DNA from: Butyricicoccus faecihominis
GTDB lineage: Bacteria; Bacillota; Clostridia; Oscillospirales; Butyricicoccaceae
NCBI RefSeq assembly: GCF_024462775.1
Contig: NZ_JANGCE010000014.1
Span: 1-64,000 of the forward strand
DNA: 64,000 nt
Direction: 5' to 3'
Of the stretch, positions 35,899 to 46,697 are shown in pieces (within the stretch, counting starts at the first letter, position 1; the number at the start of each line of letters is the position of its first letter). The position numbers and the translations under genes were made by a program. Below the pieces are notes generated by a model. It was not told the DNA's origin and did not search any database. It worked only from the letters and a program-made list of their open reading frames with translations.

Positions 35899-36432
35899 TT
35901 ACTCCGGCCTACGCAGTTCGTAGATGATATGCGGCATGTCCTTGCCGCGATAGTGGCGGATGAATTCCCCGGCGGGCTTCATGCCGCAGGCTTCGGCCAC
36001 GCGGCGGGAGGGGCGGTTTTCCGGCCGTATGACCGCGACGGCGCGATCGGCGCCAAGCTCCAAAAAGGCGCGGCGGAGCGAGGCTGTCGCACACTCGACG
36101 CCGTACCCCTTGCCCCAATGGCGGCGGTCGACGATATAGGCGACGCCGTATGCCGGGCCTTCGGGAAGCTGCTCTACCAACGCGCCCGCGAGGGCGACCA
36201 ACTCGCCCGTTTGGCGGTCGAAGCCGGCGCAGTGGCCGCAGCCGTCCTCTCGGTAGCGGCGCAGCTCGTCCGCGAGCCAGTCGCATACCTCGTTGTAATC
36301 AAAGCCGTGCTCCCATGCGTACATGATTTGTTCATCCTGCAAGATCGGCGCGATCAGCGCGAAATCGTCCGCCCGCAGGCGGCGAAAGCGCAGGCGCTCG
36401 GTTTGCATGATCCAGTGCGGTATATCTTCCAT
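35899..36432 (-). CDS. GNAT-family N-acetyltransferase (RimJ/RimL type)
   Basis: A 177-residue cytoplasmic acetyltransferase with the RimJ/RimL pattern: LRFRRLRADDFALI at the start and a CoA-binding region in GKGYGVECATASLRRAF. The substrate is unknown. The start at 36432 was chosen because GGAG lies 9 bases upstream; the ATG at 36447 sits against the upp terminator without a ribosome site. Confidence 0.8.
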   Translation of the reverse strand: MEDIPHWIMQTERLRFRRLRADDFALIAPILQDEQIMYAWEHGFDYNEVCDWLADELRRYREDGCGHCAGFDRQTGELVALAGALVEQLPEGPAYGVAYIVDRRHWGKGYGVECATASLRRAFLELGADRAVAVIRPENRPSRRVAEACGMKPAGEFIRHYRGKDMPHIIYELRRPE

Positions 36433-36449
36433 AGCGGTTTTCTCCATAA

Positions 36450-36478
36450 AAACGGTGCGGCTTTTGGCCGCACCGTTT
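36450..36478 (-). terminator. Terminator after upp
   Basis: AAACGGTGCGG pairs with CCGCACCGTTT, followed by five T on the minus strand. Confidence 0.88.
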
Positions 36479-36495
36479 GCGTGTTGAATCGAAAC

Positions 36496-37843
<1,348 letters not shown>

Positions 37844-37847
<4 letters not shown>

Positions 37848-38269
37848 GCGGTGTGCTCTCCAATCGTGACTGTGCGTTCATTATTGTCGTTTCCATACGA
37901 AATATGCACGGTTTTGTAGAAATCTGGCAGTGAATCGCCTGCGTTTTCGCTCCACTCGATCAGCACGATACGGCTGCCGTCCAGATACTCGTCAAAGCCG
38001 ATCTCGTACAGGGAATCGGGATCAGTCAGGCGGTACAGGTCCAGATGGACGACCGGCCCGCCGGGCGTTTGGTATTCGTTTGCAATAGCGAAGGTGGGGC
38101 TGGTGACGCGTCCTTCGTAGCCAAGGCCGCGCAGCACACCGCGCGAAAAAGCGGTCTTGCCCGCGCCCAAATCGCCGGAAAAGGCGACGATGTCGCCGGG
38201 GGACAGCGTTTTTGCAAAATCCGCGCCCAACTGCTCTGTTTGCTCGGGCGAATGCGTATGATATTCCAT
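37844..38269 (-). CDS. tsaE: tRNA t6A synthesis ATPase TsaE
   Basis: A 141-residue ATPase of the t6A complex with Walker A FSGDLGAGKTAFSRG, the switch region RVTSPTFAIANEY and the Walker B-like VVHLDLYRL. GGAAAGG precedes the ATG. First gene of the tsaE-tsaB-upp operon. Confidence 0.94.
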
Positions 38270-38311
38270 AAACGGGAACCTTTCCGAAGTCTTGACAAAA
38301 TTTCTTCCCTT

Positions 38312-38340
38312 ATCATATCACGAGTCGCATAAAAAGACAA
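38312..38340 (-). promoter_or_regulatory. tsaE promoter
   Basis: On the minus strand TTGTCT (38340-38335), 17-bp spacer and TATGAT (38317-38312), placed directly after the ABC-F stop codon. Confidence 0.65.
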
Positions 38341-38344
38341 GTAT

Positions 38345-39820
38345 TCACAGCTGTACGTTTGCGGTCGCGATGTGGTCGCAGAAGCTGCGGTCGTGCTCGA
38401 CAAAAAGCAGCGTGGGCCGGTACGCGGCGATCAGCTCTTCCAACTGAATGCGGGAGAAAAGGTCGATATAATTGAGAGGCTCATCCCAGATATAAAGGTG
38501 GGCGCGTTCGCACAGGCTGCGTGCGAGCAGCACCTTCTTTTTCTGCCCCTCGCTGTAAAGCGCCATATCCGTTTCAAACTGCGCGCGGGAAAAATCCAGC
38601 TTGCGCAGGATCGCGAGAAACAGCGTCCGGTCGACGCCGCAGCGCGCGGCGTATTCGGTCAAGCCGCCGGAGAGGAAGGAAGCGTCCTGCGGCACGTAGG
38701 AGATCGTAAGACCGCTGCCTCGGCTGCAAACGCCGGCGTGCGGGATATCCTCGCCGCAAAGCAGCTTTAAAAGGCAGGATTTGCCCGAACCGTTGGCCCC
38801 CATAAGGGCTATGCGCGCGCCGCGCGTAACCGAAAATGTGATATCGCTGCAAACGGTTTTTTCCCCAAAGCGAACGGCTACCTGCCGCAGCTCGGCCAGC
38901 CGTTCGGCGCGGTAGGAAAGGGGAGAAAGCTTCAAGGCGTCGGCGCTTTCAATGTTGTGCAGCAGTCCCGCCTTTTCCTCCGCCGCGGCGTGCTTGCGCG
39001 CTTCTATGGATTTGGAGCGCTGCATCATTTTGGCCGCCTTGTGGCCGATATAGCCGCGATCGGGCCGCAGGCCGGAATTCCGCACATGCTTTTCCTTTTC
39101 AGTCTTATCCGACCATTGCGAAGCGCGTCGCGCGGCCGCGTCAAGGCGGCGGATATCGCCCTTCAGCCGTTCGTTTTCCGCTTGTTCCCATTCATCCCGC
39201 CGCCGCTTGTTTTCCCACCACGTGGAAAAGTCGCCCTGCGTCAGTTCGATGTTCGCCCGGTTGATGGACAGCACATGGTCGATGCAGCCGTCCAGAAAAG
39301 TGCGGTCGTGCGAGACCAGCAGAAAGCCGGATTTACCGCGTAAATAATCCGCCACCAGCGCGCGGCCCGCCTGATCGAGGTGGTTGGTCGGTTCGTCAAT
39401 GAGCAGAAAACGGTCTTCCCGGCAGAACAGGGCGGCAAGCAGCAGCCGCACCTGTTCCCCGCCGGAAAGCGTGGAAAAGGGGCGGCCCAGCAGTTCTTCG
39501 GACAGCGCCAGCCGGTTCATCTCGAGGGCAAGCCGCCAGCTTTCCTCCTCCGGGCACAGGGGCAGCACGGCTTCGCGCGCGGGCCGTTCGGGACTCGCGA
39601 TGGGAAACGGGAAGTACTCAAACGAAACAGACGCGGTAATGCATCCCTGATATTCAAATTGGCCGCGCAAAAGGTTCAAAAACGTGGTTTTGCCGCGGCC
39701 GTTGCGGCCGATCAGGCCGAGTCGCCAGTCCGAGTCGAGACGGAGTGAAACATGGTCGAAAATGGTTTCCGCGCTGCCTTCATAGCCAAAGGTCAGGTCG
39801 GATATTTGAATCATAGACAT
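38345..39820 (-). CDS. ABC-F protein, Lsa-like ribosome protection type
   Basis: A 491-residue soluble protein with two ABC domains and no membrane part. Walker A motifs are GRNGRGKTT and GANGSGKSC, signatures LSGGEQVRLL and YSEGQKKKVLLA, Walker B FLLIDEPTNHLD and LYIWDEPLNYID. The linker between domains (about 195-290) is long and charged, as in Lsa/Vga-type proteins that displace antibiotics from the ribosome. The start at 39820 lies 9 bases after GGAGGT. A structured leader of about 190 bases supports antibiotic-inducible control. The drug class cannot be read from sequence. Confidence 0.82.
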   Translation of the reverse strand: MSMIQISDLTFGYEGSAETIFDHVSLRLDSDWRLGLIGRNGRGKTTFLNLLRGQFEYQGCITASVSFEYFPFPIASPERPAREAVLPLCPEEESWRLALEMNRLALSEELLGRPFSTLSGGEQVRLLLAALFCREDRFLLIDEPTNHLDQAGRALVADYLRGKSGFLLVSHDRTFLDGCIDHVLSINRANIELTQGDFSTWWENKRRRDEWEQAENERLKGDIRRLDAAARRASQWSDKTEKEKHVRNSGLRPDRGYIGHKAAKMMQRSKSIEARKHAAAEEKAGLLHNIESADALKLSPLSYRAERLAELRQVAVRFGEKTVCSDITFSVTRGARIALMGANGSGKSCLLKLLCGEDIPHAGVCSRGSGLTISYVPQDASFLSGGLTEYAARCGVDRTLFLAILRKLDFSRAQFETDMALYSEGQKKKVLLARSLCERAHLYIWDEPLNYIDLFSRIQLEELIAAYRPTLLFVEHDRSFCDHIATANVQL

Positions 39821-40010
39821 AAAAAATGCACCTCCAATTACCAAACGGGTGCAAGAAAGCAAAGCCCTGTCCGGCGCATGGAAGCGCTGAAGCAGTGGGC
39901 GGATGAAAGAAGCTTTCTTGCAGGTAGGCATGACAAACCAAACGGTTTGCCCGCCAAACAACCTCACAAGAATGCTTACTTCATCTTTCCACCTCAAATC
40001 ATTTTGAATA
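39821..40010 (-). promoter_or_regulatory. Leader of the ABC-F gene, possible attenuator
   Basis: On the minus strand, about 190 bases separate the promoter from the ATG. Near the 5' end a minimal frame (Met-Lys-stop, 39985-39977) follows GAGGTGG. Further down, GCAAGAAAGC (39921-39912) can pair perfectly with GCTTTCTTGC (39860-39851), and CAAACC-GTTT-GGTTTG forms a local hairpin near 39936-39951. Alternative pairing controlled by stalled ribosomes is a known mode for ABC-F genes; its use here is inference. Confidence 0.5.
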
Positions 40011-40016
40011 AGCACA

Positions 40017-40045
40017 GTATAGCGTACCCGTCAAAGGTTGTCAAG
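40017..40045 (-). promoter_or_regulatory. ABC-F gene promoter
   Basis: On the minus strand TTGACA (40045-40040), 17-bp spacer and TATACT (40022-40017). Confidence 0.8.
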
Positions 40046-40067
40046 CTTGTTTCCATGCAGTATACTG
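40039..40067 (+). promoter_or_regulatory. Deacetylase gene promoter, overlapping the ABC-F -35
   Basis: TTGTCA (40039-40044), 17-bp spacer and TATACT (40062-40067). Its -35 shares five base pairs with the -35 of the divergent ABC-F promoter. Confidence 0.75.
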
Positions 40068-40094
40068 AAAGAAAAGAAACGGGAGGGAACGATC

Positions 40095-41291
40095 ATGACA
40101 CGTGATTTGGGAAAACGCCTGCTTGGCGCGGCGCTGGCGCTGGGGCTTACGCTGTATCCGGCGGGCGCGACCGACTGGGGCCTTTCCTATCGGGACGGCG
40201 CGAACCGGCCGCCCTATGGCGAGGACACCGCCGATAAGCTGCGCCAGTACGGCGCGTATTACATGGGCGACGCGGACCGGAAAACCATCTATCTCACCTT
40301 TGACTGCGGTTATGAAAACGGCAATACCGGCCGCATTTTGGATACCTTAAAGCGACGGCATGTGCCGGCCACCTTCTTTGTGGTGGGCCATTATTTGGAC
40401 GCCGAGCCCACGCTCGCCCGCCGCATGGGGGACGAGGGCCATCTGGTCGGCAACCACTCGGTCAACCATCCGAACATGACGAAGGTATCGCAGGAACGCA
40501 TGGTGAAGGAACTGCGCGATCTGGAGACCCAGTATCAAGCCGTGACCGGACGGCGGCTCGATCCGTTTTTCCGCCCGCCGGAGGGATCGTACAATTATAA
40601 CAGCCTTTCATGGGCGCAGTCGCTCGGTTATCACACGATTTTGTGGAGCGTCGCCTATCACGATTGGGACGAAAACAACCAGCCCGCCTACGGCGACGCC
40701 ATGCAGACCCTTTCCACGCGCGTGCATAACGGCGCGATCGTGCTGCTGCACGTTATTTCCAAAACCGACGCGGATGTGCTGGACGAGCTGATCGGCAAAT
40801 GGAAGGCCGAAGGGTATGAATTTGCCGCCCTTTCCGCGCTGCCCGGCCTGCCGAATCCGACGGTTACCGCCGTGCCGGGAAGCGCGTCTTTCACGGTGGA
40901 CGATACGCCCGCCGCTTTTCGCGCGTACCTGATCGGCGGGAACAACTATGTGAAGCTGCGCGACGCCGCGCAGGCGCTGAGCGGCACGGACAAGCAGTTT
41001 TCCGTAGACTATGACAAGGCGGCTGAAACCGTGACGCTGACGAGCGGGACGGCGTATACGCCAATTGGCGGCGAGCTCGCCGGCCCCGCCGACGTGGCCG
41101 CCATGCAGGCCAAAACAAGCAGCCAGATTTTGACGCTGGACGGCGCGGCGCTTACGCTGACCGCCTACGAAATCGAGGGTGCGAACTACGTAAAACTGCG
41201 CGACCTTGCCGGGGCGCTGGACTGCGCCGTGACCTATGACAAGGAGACCGGCGCGGTCGGGCTGGATACCGCGCTGCCGTATACGGCATAA
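40095..41291 (+). CDS. PdaA-type polysaccharide deacetylase with stalk domains
   Basis: A 398-residue exported enzyme. Signal peptide about 1-25. The NodB deacetylase domain (about 60-255) has TFDCGYENGNT with the catalytic Asp and the metal-binding HSVNHP, plus FRPPEGSYNYN and LLHVIS; this pattern is that of PdaA, which makes muramic delta-lactam in spore cortex. The C-terminal 140 residues form two copies of a stalk-like (copper amine oxidase N-terminal type) repeat with NNYVKLRDAA and ANYVKLRDLA. A vegetative peptidoglycan role is also possible given its sigma-A promoter. Confidence 0.85.
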   Translation: MTRDLGKRLLGAALALGLTLYPAGATDWGLSYRDGANRPPYGEDTADKLRQYGAYYMGDADRKTIYLTFDCGYENGNTGRILDTLKRRHVPATFFVVGHYLDAEPTLARRMGDEGHLVGNHSVNHPNMTKVSQERMVKELRDLETQYQAVTGRRLDPFFRPPEGSYNYNSLSWAQSLGYHTILWSVAYHDWDENNQPAYGDAMQTLSTRVHNGAIVLLHVISKTDADVLDELIGKWKAEGYEFAALSALPGLPNPTVTAVPGSASFTVDDTPAAFRAYLIGGNNYVKLRDAAQALSGTDKQFSVDYDKAAETVTLTSGTAYTPIGGELAGPADVAAMQAKTSSQILTLDGAALTLTAYEIEGANYVKLRDLAGALDCAVTYDKETGAVGLDTALPYTA

Positions 41292-41300
41292 GCAAAAAAG

Positions 41301-41508
41301 GGGCTGTAAAATAAGTTCTCACAAGAGGATAGAAAACTGTTGCAAAGCGAAGAATGCTACCAATTCTGTCATTCTGAGGAGCGAAGCGACGAATCTCGCG
41401 CGAACGCGCGGAATTTACGCTGGGAACGCGCACTTGCGCGAGATTCTTCACTTCGTTCAGAATGACATTTGGGTACTCTTCTATTTTGCAACAGTTTTTT
41501 TACAGCCC
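41301..41508. mobile_element. MITE-like element, copy B
   Basis: Begins GGGCTGTAAAA and ends TACAGCCC. Reverse complement of copy A at 35555-35816 without the 53-base insert. It carries the GC-rich hairpin core and lies between the deacetylase stop and the ECF sigma gene. Confidence 0.85.
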
Positions 41509-41585
41509 TTTTTTTATATTTTGACATGGAGGCTGCAATAAAAAACCTTTTGCATTGGTCTAATAGGCAGAAAGGAGGGGAACGG

Positions 41586-42104
41586 ATGCAGGAAATGACA
41601 ATGGCCGCCGCGCGGGACGGCGCGTTCGATCTGGACCGGGCGATGGACGAGCACGGCACGGCGCTTTTACGGCTGTGCACGCTCTATCTCGGCGACCGCG
41701 CGCTGGCCGAGGACGCGGTGCAGGAAGCGTTCTTCCGCGCATGGCGCGCGGGCGGTTTCCGGGGCGAAGCGTCGGAAAAAACATGGCTGACGCGCATTGC
41801 GATCAACGTATGCAAAAGCTATCTGGCCGCGCCGTGGCACAAACGCCGCGTGGACGCGGCGGCGCTCGACACGCTGCTTGCCGATACGCCGGATGGAACG
41901 GACGACACGCTGATTCGCGCGGTCTTATCCCTTGCGCCCAAGTACCGCGCGGTGATCCTGCTGCACTATTACGAGGGCTACAAAGCGCGCGAGATCGCGG
42001 AACTGCTGCATATGCGCACGAACACCGTGGTGAGCCAGTTGGCGCGTGCGCGGGAACAGCTGGGACTGATGCTGAAGGAGTGGTATTATGATGAACCGGT
42101 TTAA
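41586..42104 (+). CDS. ECF-family RNA polymerase sigma factor
   Basis: A 172-residue sigma-70 family protein with region 2 (LYLGDRALAEDAVQEAFFRAWRA, then EASEKTWLTRIAINVCKSYL) and region 4 (VILLHYYEGYKAREIAELLHMRTNTVVSQLARAREQL). AAAGGAGGGG precedes the ATG at 41586. It overlaps the next gene by 17 bp, the usual sigma/anti-sigma coupling. I could not find a clear autoregulated promoter; MITE copy B ends 77 bp upstream. Confidence 0.92.
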   Translation: MQEMTMAAARDGAFDLDRAMDEHGTALLRLCTLYLGDRALAEDAVQEAFFRAWRAGGFRGEASEKTWLTRIAINVCKSYLAAPWHKRRVDAAALDTLLADTPDGTDDTLIRAVLSLAPKYRAVILLHYYEGYKAREIAELLHMRTNTVVSQLARAREQLGLMLKEWYYDEPV

Positions 42105-42858
42105 AAAAGAGTGCGACGGCGCGCTGGAAGGCGTAACGTTTGACGAAACGATGAAAAGCACGGTGCGCGCCCGAACGGCGGGTCACGGCCGCGCGCGGAC
42201 ATGGCGGCGCACGGCTATCGTGCTTTGCGCGGTGCTGGCAATCGCCGTCACCGGCGCGGTGGCGGGCGTGATCGGGAGCGGCAAGGTGGCGTATTTGGCC
42301 AGCAGCTTGCGCTGGAATGCCTCGTGGACAGATTTTGATAAGACCGAGCAATACGCGGAGAGCAATGTACCGGGCATGAAATACGTCGAATCGTTTTCCA
42401 CAGGCTTTACCTTTTATAAAGGCTGGGAAAACTGGACGGACAAGCGGGATGAGGCGGATCAGACGCTGGAATCCTATCCGGGCATCATTTTGGGCTATCA
42501 AAATGATGCGGGGGTCAAAGTCTCTTTTGATGTAGACCCTGTACAGGCGGATATGCAGTATGGAGAAAATCCGTTTGAAGAAACGCGCGAAATTGATGGG
42601 ATACCGGTTGGGTACCGCGCCATGCGATCGATCACGCTGCCGTCCGGTACGAAGCCGACGGAAGAGGAGCAGGCCTTATTTGACAGCGGTGAGATCAATA
42701 TTGGCTGGGACGCAGAGGACACGGCGCGTGAAGAATCGACCTTTTACCGTGTGTCGTGGGTGCAGGATGGTAACAGCTACGCGATCTATACCTACCAGCC
42801 CGACGACCTGACGAAGGACGATTTTTTCCAAATGGCGGCCGAGGTCATCGCCGCGTGA
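42088..42858 (+). CDS. Probable anti-sigma factor, single-pass membrane protein
   Basis: A 256-residue protein with a cytoplasmic N-terminus of about 35 residues, one membrane helix (AIVLCAVLAIAVTGAVAGVIG) and an extracellular domain of about 200 residues rich in Trp, Tyr and acidic residues, with no domain I can name. Overlap with the ECF sigma gene suggests that it holds the sigma factor at the membrane. The short N-terminus lacks an obvious zinc motif. Confidence 0.7.
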   Translation: MMNRFKKECDGALEGVTFDETMKSTVRARTAGHGRARTWRRTAIVLCAVLAIAVTGAVAGVIGSGKVAYLASSLRWNASWTDFDKTEQYAESNVPGMKYVESFSTGFTFYKGWENWTDKRDEADQTLESYPGIILGYQNDAGVKVSFDVDPVQADMQYGENPFEETREIDGIPVGYRAMRSITLPSGTKPTEEEQALFDSGEINIGWDAEDTAREESTFYRVSWVQDGNSYAIYTYQPDDLTKDDFFQMAAEVIAA

Positions 42859-42860
42859 AG

Positions 42861-42910
42861 ACATAGAAAAATGCGCGTTGCCGAATAAAGCAACGCGCAT
42901 TTTTCTATGT
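42861..42910. terminator. Long bidirectional terminator
   Basis: A 21-bp perfect stem (ACATAGAAAAATGCGCGTTGC with its complement) around an 8-base loop, with U-rich arms on both strands. It separates the convergent anti-sigma and fhs genes. Confidence 0.92.
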
Positions 42911-42922
42911 CTATATCGTTTT

Positions 42923-44593
42923 TTAAAACAGTCCCGTGATCTTGCCGTCCGCGCAAACGTCGATCTTTTCTGCGGCGGGAATTTTGGGCAGGCCGGGCAT
43001 GGTCATGATCGCGCCGGTCTCGACGACGACGAAGCCCGCGCCCGCGGCAAGGCGAACCGCGCGAACATTGACCACGAATTCGCTGGGACGGCCAAGCAGG
43101 GCGGGGTCGTCCGAGAGCGAATACTGAGTCTTGGCGATGCACACGGGCAGATCGCCGTAGCCCATCTCGGTGATGTTTTGCAGTTCCTTATGCGCGGCGG
43201 GCGCGATGGTCACGCCGAGCGCGCCGTAAATCTCCTTGGCAATCTTGCGGATCTTGTCTTCGAGCGGGAGCGAATCCTCGTAAAGCATATGGAAATCGGC
43301 CTTGCCCTCGTCCAACACGGCAAGCACCTGCTCCGCGAGCTCGCGGCCGCCCTCGCCGCCCTTTGCAAATACTTCGGAAAGGGCCACGCGCACGCCCCGA
43401 CCCGCGCAGTGATCGCGAATAAAGTCCATTTCTTCCTCGGTATCGGTCGGGAAAGCGTTGACCGCGACGACGACCGGCACGCCGAATTTCTGCATGTTAT
43501 CAAGGTGTGCGTCAAGGTTGCAAATGCCGCGTTCGAGCGCCGCAGGATTCGGGGCGTTTAGCTCGGCCTTGGGCACGCCGCCGTTGTACTTGAGGGCGCG
43601 CACGGTCGCGACGATCACAATGCAGTCCGGCGCGAGGCCCGCCTTGCGGCACTTGATATCCATAAACTTTTCCGCGCCAAGGTCGGCGCCGAAGCCGGCT
43701 TCGGTCACCGCGATATCGGCAAGGCGAAGGGCAAGCCCCGTCGCCTGCACGCTGTTGCAGCCATGCGCGATGTTGGCAAAGGGGCCGCCGTGCATCAGGC
43801 AGGGCGTGCCTTCGAGCGTCTGTACCAGATTGGGCTTAATCGCGTCGCGCATCAGCGCGGCCATCGCGCCCTCGGCGCGCAAATCCTTGGCGTAGATCGG
43901 CTTGCCCGCGTAGCTGTAGGCCACCAGAATGTTGCCGAAGCGCTCCTTCAGATCGGCAAGGTCGGAGGCAAGGCAAAGAATCGCCATGATCTCGCTCGCG
44001 ACCGTGATCATAAAGTGATCCTCGCGCGGCACGCCGTTTAACTTGCCGCCAAGGCCGATGGTGATATTGCGCAGGCTGCGGTCGTTCATATCCATCACGC
44101 GAGTGAAGATCACGCGGCGGGGATCGATGTTTAAGAGGTTGCCCTGCTGCATGTGGTTGTCGATCATGGCGCAAAGCAGGTTGTTGGCCGCGGTGATGGC
44201 GTGCATATCGCCGGTAAAGTGGAGGTTGATATCCTCCATCGGGACGACCTGCGCGTAGCCGCCGCCCGCCGCGCCGCCCTTTACGCCGAACACCGGGCCG
44301 AGCGAAGGCTCGCGCAGCGCGATCACCGCGTTTTTGCCCAGCTTTGCGAGCGCTTGCCCCAGACCGACGGTCGTGGTGGTCTTACCTTCGCCCGCGGGCG
44401 TGGGGTTGATTGCGGTGACGAGCACAAGCTTGCCCGGTTTTTTATCCTGAAGCTTTTTCCACACGTTTGCGCCAAGCTTGGCCTTGTACTTGCCGTACAG
44501 CTCCAGATCGTCCGCGTTGAGTCCGGCGGCCTCGGCCACCTCGGTGATCGGTTTCATCGTGCAGGACTGCGCGATCTCGATATCGGATAACAT
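42923..44593 (-). CDS. fhs: Formate-tetrahydrofolate ligase
   Basis: A 556-residue cytoplasmic enzyme that makes 10-formyl-THF from formate, THF and ATP, feeding purine synthesis and one-carbon or acetogenic metabolism. Landmarks are the P-loop [18 protein letters not shown], the [15 protein letters not shown] region and [13 protein letters not shown]. Length matches. The start at 44593 follows GAAGGGTG; upstream extension has no ribosome site. Confidence 0.96.
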   Translation of the reverse strand: MLSDIEIAQSCTMKPITEVAEAAGLNADDLELYGKYKAKLGANVWKKLQDKKPGKLVLVTAINPTPAGEGKTTTTVGLGQALAKLGKNAVIALREPSLGPVFGVKGGAAGGGYAQVVPMEDINLHFTGDMHAITAANNLLCAMIDNHMQQGNLLNIDPRRVIFTRVMDMNDRSLRNITIGLGGKLNGVPREDHFMITVASEIMAILCLASDLADLKERFGNILVAYSYAGKPIYAKDLRAEGAMAALMRDAIKPNLVQTLEGTPCLMHGGPFANIAHGCNSVQATGLALRLADIAVTEAGFGADLGAEKFMDIKCRKAGLAPDCIVIVATVRALKYNGGVPKAELNAPNPAALERGICNLDAHLDNMQKFGVPVVVAVNAFPTDTEEEMDFIRDHCAGRGVRVALSEVFAKGGEGGRELAEQVLAVLDEGKADFHMLYEDSLPLEDKIRKIAKEIYGALGVTIAPAAHKELQNITEMGYGDLPVCIAKTQYSLSDDPALLGRPSEFVVNVRAVRLAAGAGFVVVETGAIMTMPGLPKIPAAEKIDVCADGKITGLF

Positions 44594-44672
44594 AGGAAAA
44601 CACCCTTCTTTATATGGATTATCAAGCGGCGAAACAGGTATGCGGAAAATGCGCGCCGCTTTCACGTTTTTT

Positions 44673-44701
44673 ATTATAACACAGGGGCACGCGCTTGGAA
44701 A
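44673..44701 (-). promoter_or_regulatory. fhs promoter
   Basis: On the minus strand TTTCCA (44701-44696), 17-bp spacer and TATAAT (44678-44673). The leader of about 75 bases forms a hairpin (AGCGGCG with CGCCGCT) but does not match the THF riboswitch pattern. Confidence 0.65.
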
Positions 44702-44850
44702 GTGCGATCTGATCCGGAAAGTGGCGCAGAATGCACAGGTTTCCAAAAGGAAAAGCAAAAAATTTGCTGAAATTGCTCCTCGCCAACGGGCGGCAACTGT
44801 GGTATGATGAAAGGCAGATATATTTTCAGAGATAATATGGAGGTACATGG

Positions 44851-45963
44851 ATGGACGCGCTCAAGGCGGTCAAGCATTATTTAAAAAATACCGACCTGTA
44901 TCTGATGTTCCTTGCGCTGATTTGTTCGGCGTACGGCATGGTGCTGATTTACAGCGCCACACGGGGTTCCGGGTCGATGCGCTATGTGGGCATCCAGTTT
45001 ATCGCGACCATGATCGGCCTTGCGGCTTTTGTGATCATGTCGCTGATCGATCTGGAGGCCATGAGCAACTGGTGGAAGATATTCGTGGTGCTCAACGTTA
45101 TTTTACAGTTGACGCTGATCCCCTTTGGCACCGAAGCAAACGGCCAGCGCAGCTGGATCAATTTTGGACCCATGAGCCTACAACCGGCGGAGCTCGGCAA
45201 GCTGTTGTTCATTTTCACCTTTGCGGCGAATTTATCCGAGATACGCGAACACATCAACGAATGGCGCGGCATTATCATACTGGCGCTGCACACGCTGATC
45301 CTGATGGGCGCGATCGTTTTAAGCTCCAAGGATACCGGCATGGCGATCCAATATTTTATGATCGCGCTGGTCATGATGTTCGCGGCGGGCCTGAGCTTTA
45401 AGTGGCTCGGCCTTGGCCTTGGCCTTGGCGTGGCAAGCATCCCCATCCTGTGGAATTTTGTGATGGAGGATTATCAAAAAAACCGTATCCTCGTGCTGTT
45501 CGATCCATCAATCGACCCGGATACCGCCATGCAGACTACGCGCGGCATGACCGCGATCGGCGCCGGTCAGTTTTCCGGGCAGGGATTGACCAACGGCGCT
45601 ATGACCCAGATGGGACTGGTGCCCGAAAGCCGGACCGATTTGATCTTCTCGGTCGCGGGGGAGGAACTCGGTTTTATCGGTTCCATGTTGATCGTCGCAC
45701 TGCTGTTTCTGCTGATCCTGCGCTTGTTTTACGTCAGTTTTCGCGGCAGCACAGGTTTTTCCTCACTCATGGCGGTGGGTATCGCGGGCATGTTTATGTT
45801 CCAAACGTTCATGAACCTGTTCATGGTGCTTGGCCTACTGCCGGTCATGGGCCTGACGCTGCCGTTCTTTTCTTACGGCGGCACCTCGGTCATGACGATG
45901 TATGCGGCGCTCGGCATTGCGGCGGGCGTGCGTATGCGGGAAAAGCCAAGCTGGCTACAGTAA
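44851..45963 (+). CDS. rodA: SEDS-family peptidoglycan polymerase RodA
   Basis: A 370-residue membrane glycosyltransferase with ten predicted helices. SEDS motifs include [15 protein letters not shown], the catalytic-loop SSKDTGMA with the essential Asp, [22 protein letters not shown] and [10 protein letters not shown]. The [13 protein letters not shown] loop and length favour RodA over FtsW or SpoVE, though this is not certain. GGAGG precedes the ATG. It polymerises lipid II with a partner class B PBP that is not encoded nearby. Confidence 0.88.
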   Translation: MDALKAVKHYLKNTDLYLMFLALICSAYGMVLIYSATRGSGSMRYVGIQFIATMIGLAAFVIMSLIDLEAMSNWWKIFVVLNVILQLTLIPFGTEANGQRSWINFGPMSLQPAELGKLLFIFTFAANLSEIREHINEWRGIIILALHTLILMGAIVLSSKDTGMAIQYFMIALVMMFAAGLSFKWLGLGLGLGVASIPILWNFVMEDYQKNRILVLFDPSIDPDTAMQTTRGMTAIGAGQFSGQGLTNGAMTQMGLVPESRTDLIFSVAGEELGFIGSMLIVALLFLLILRLFYVSFRGSTGFSSLMAVGIAGMFMFQTFMNLFMVLGLLPVMGLTLPFFSYGGTSVMTMYAALGIAAGVRMREKPSWLQ

Positions 45964-46017
45964 AGGCTTTTCCGTAATCACTTGTTTTGTATAGACTTGC
46001 AAGGAGGTTTTTTCAAA

Positions 46018-46584
46018 ATGGAAAGAAGCAAAGCTTGGGAACTGCTGCGGCAGTATAACAAGGAACCGTTTCACCTGCAGCACGCGCTGACGGTGGAGGG
46101 CGTGATGCGTTATTTTGCCGGGCAGAAGGGCGAAGACGTGGATTTTTGGGGCGTTGTAGGTCTTTTGCACGATATTGATTTTGAGCAGTGGCCCGATGAG
46201 CACTGTAAAAAGGCCCCCGAGCTGCTGCGCGAGGGCGGGGCGGATGAAGCGCTTATCCATGCGGTGTGCAGCCACGGCTGGGGGCTTTGCTGCGATGTCG
46301 AGCCCACGCACGAAATGGAAAAGCTGCTTTTTGCTTCGGACGAGCTGACCGGCCTGATCGGCGCGGCGGCGCTCATGCGTCCCTCCAAAAGCACGAAGGA
46401 CATGGAGCTGAAAAGTCTGAAAAAGAAATTTAAGGATAAGAAATTTGCCGCCGGCTGCTCGCGCGACGTGATCGAGCGCGGCGCGGAAACGTGCGGCATG
46501 ACGCTGGACGAGCTGCTTGCCGTCACGCTGGACGCCATGCGCGCATGCGAGGACACGGTGAGCGCGGAAATGGCCGCTTGCTGA
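46018..46584 (+). CDS. HD-domain protein
   Basis: A 188-residue cytoplasmic protein with an HD phosphohydrolase pattern: FHLQHALTVEGVMRY, then GLLHDIDFEQWPDEH holding the His-Asp pair, and SHGW further on. The substrate is unknown. AAGGAGG precedes the ATG at 46018, 54 bp after rodA, so they may be cotranscribed. Confidence 0.82.
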   Translation: MERSKAWELLRQYNKEPFHLQHALTVEGVMRYFAGQKGEDVDFWGVVGLLHDIDFEQWPDEHCKKAPELLREGGADEALIHAVCSHGWGLCCDVEPTHEMEKLLFASDELTGLIGAAALMRPSKSTKDMELKSLKKKFKDKKFAAGCSRDVIERGAETCGMTLDELLAVTLDAMRACEDTVSAEMAAC

Positions 46585-46630
46585 AAGGGACGGAATGCTC
46601 CAGTGAAGCGTTCACGGTCAAAAAAATTGT

Positions 46631-46672
46631 AAAAGACGGGGCAGCCACTGAATAGGGCTGTCCCGTCTTTTT
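46631..46672. terminator. Bidirectional terminator
   Basis: AAAGACGGGGCAGCC pairs with GGGCTGTCCCGTCTTT (one G-U pair), with T/A-runs on both sides, between the convergent HD and WYL genes. Confidence 0.88.
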
Positions 46673-46697
46673 TGCAATGCGCTTCTGCCTTTTGCGT

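Noticed and set aside
38345-40015. Longer ABC-F protein starting at 40015
   Set aside because: The extra 65 residues have no family match, the upstream GTG has no ribosome site, and a strong GGAGGT precedes 39820.
44594-44672. THF riboswitch before fhs
   Set aside because: The leader has only a simple hairpin and lacks the conserved riboswitch segments I would expect.
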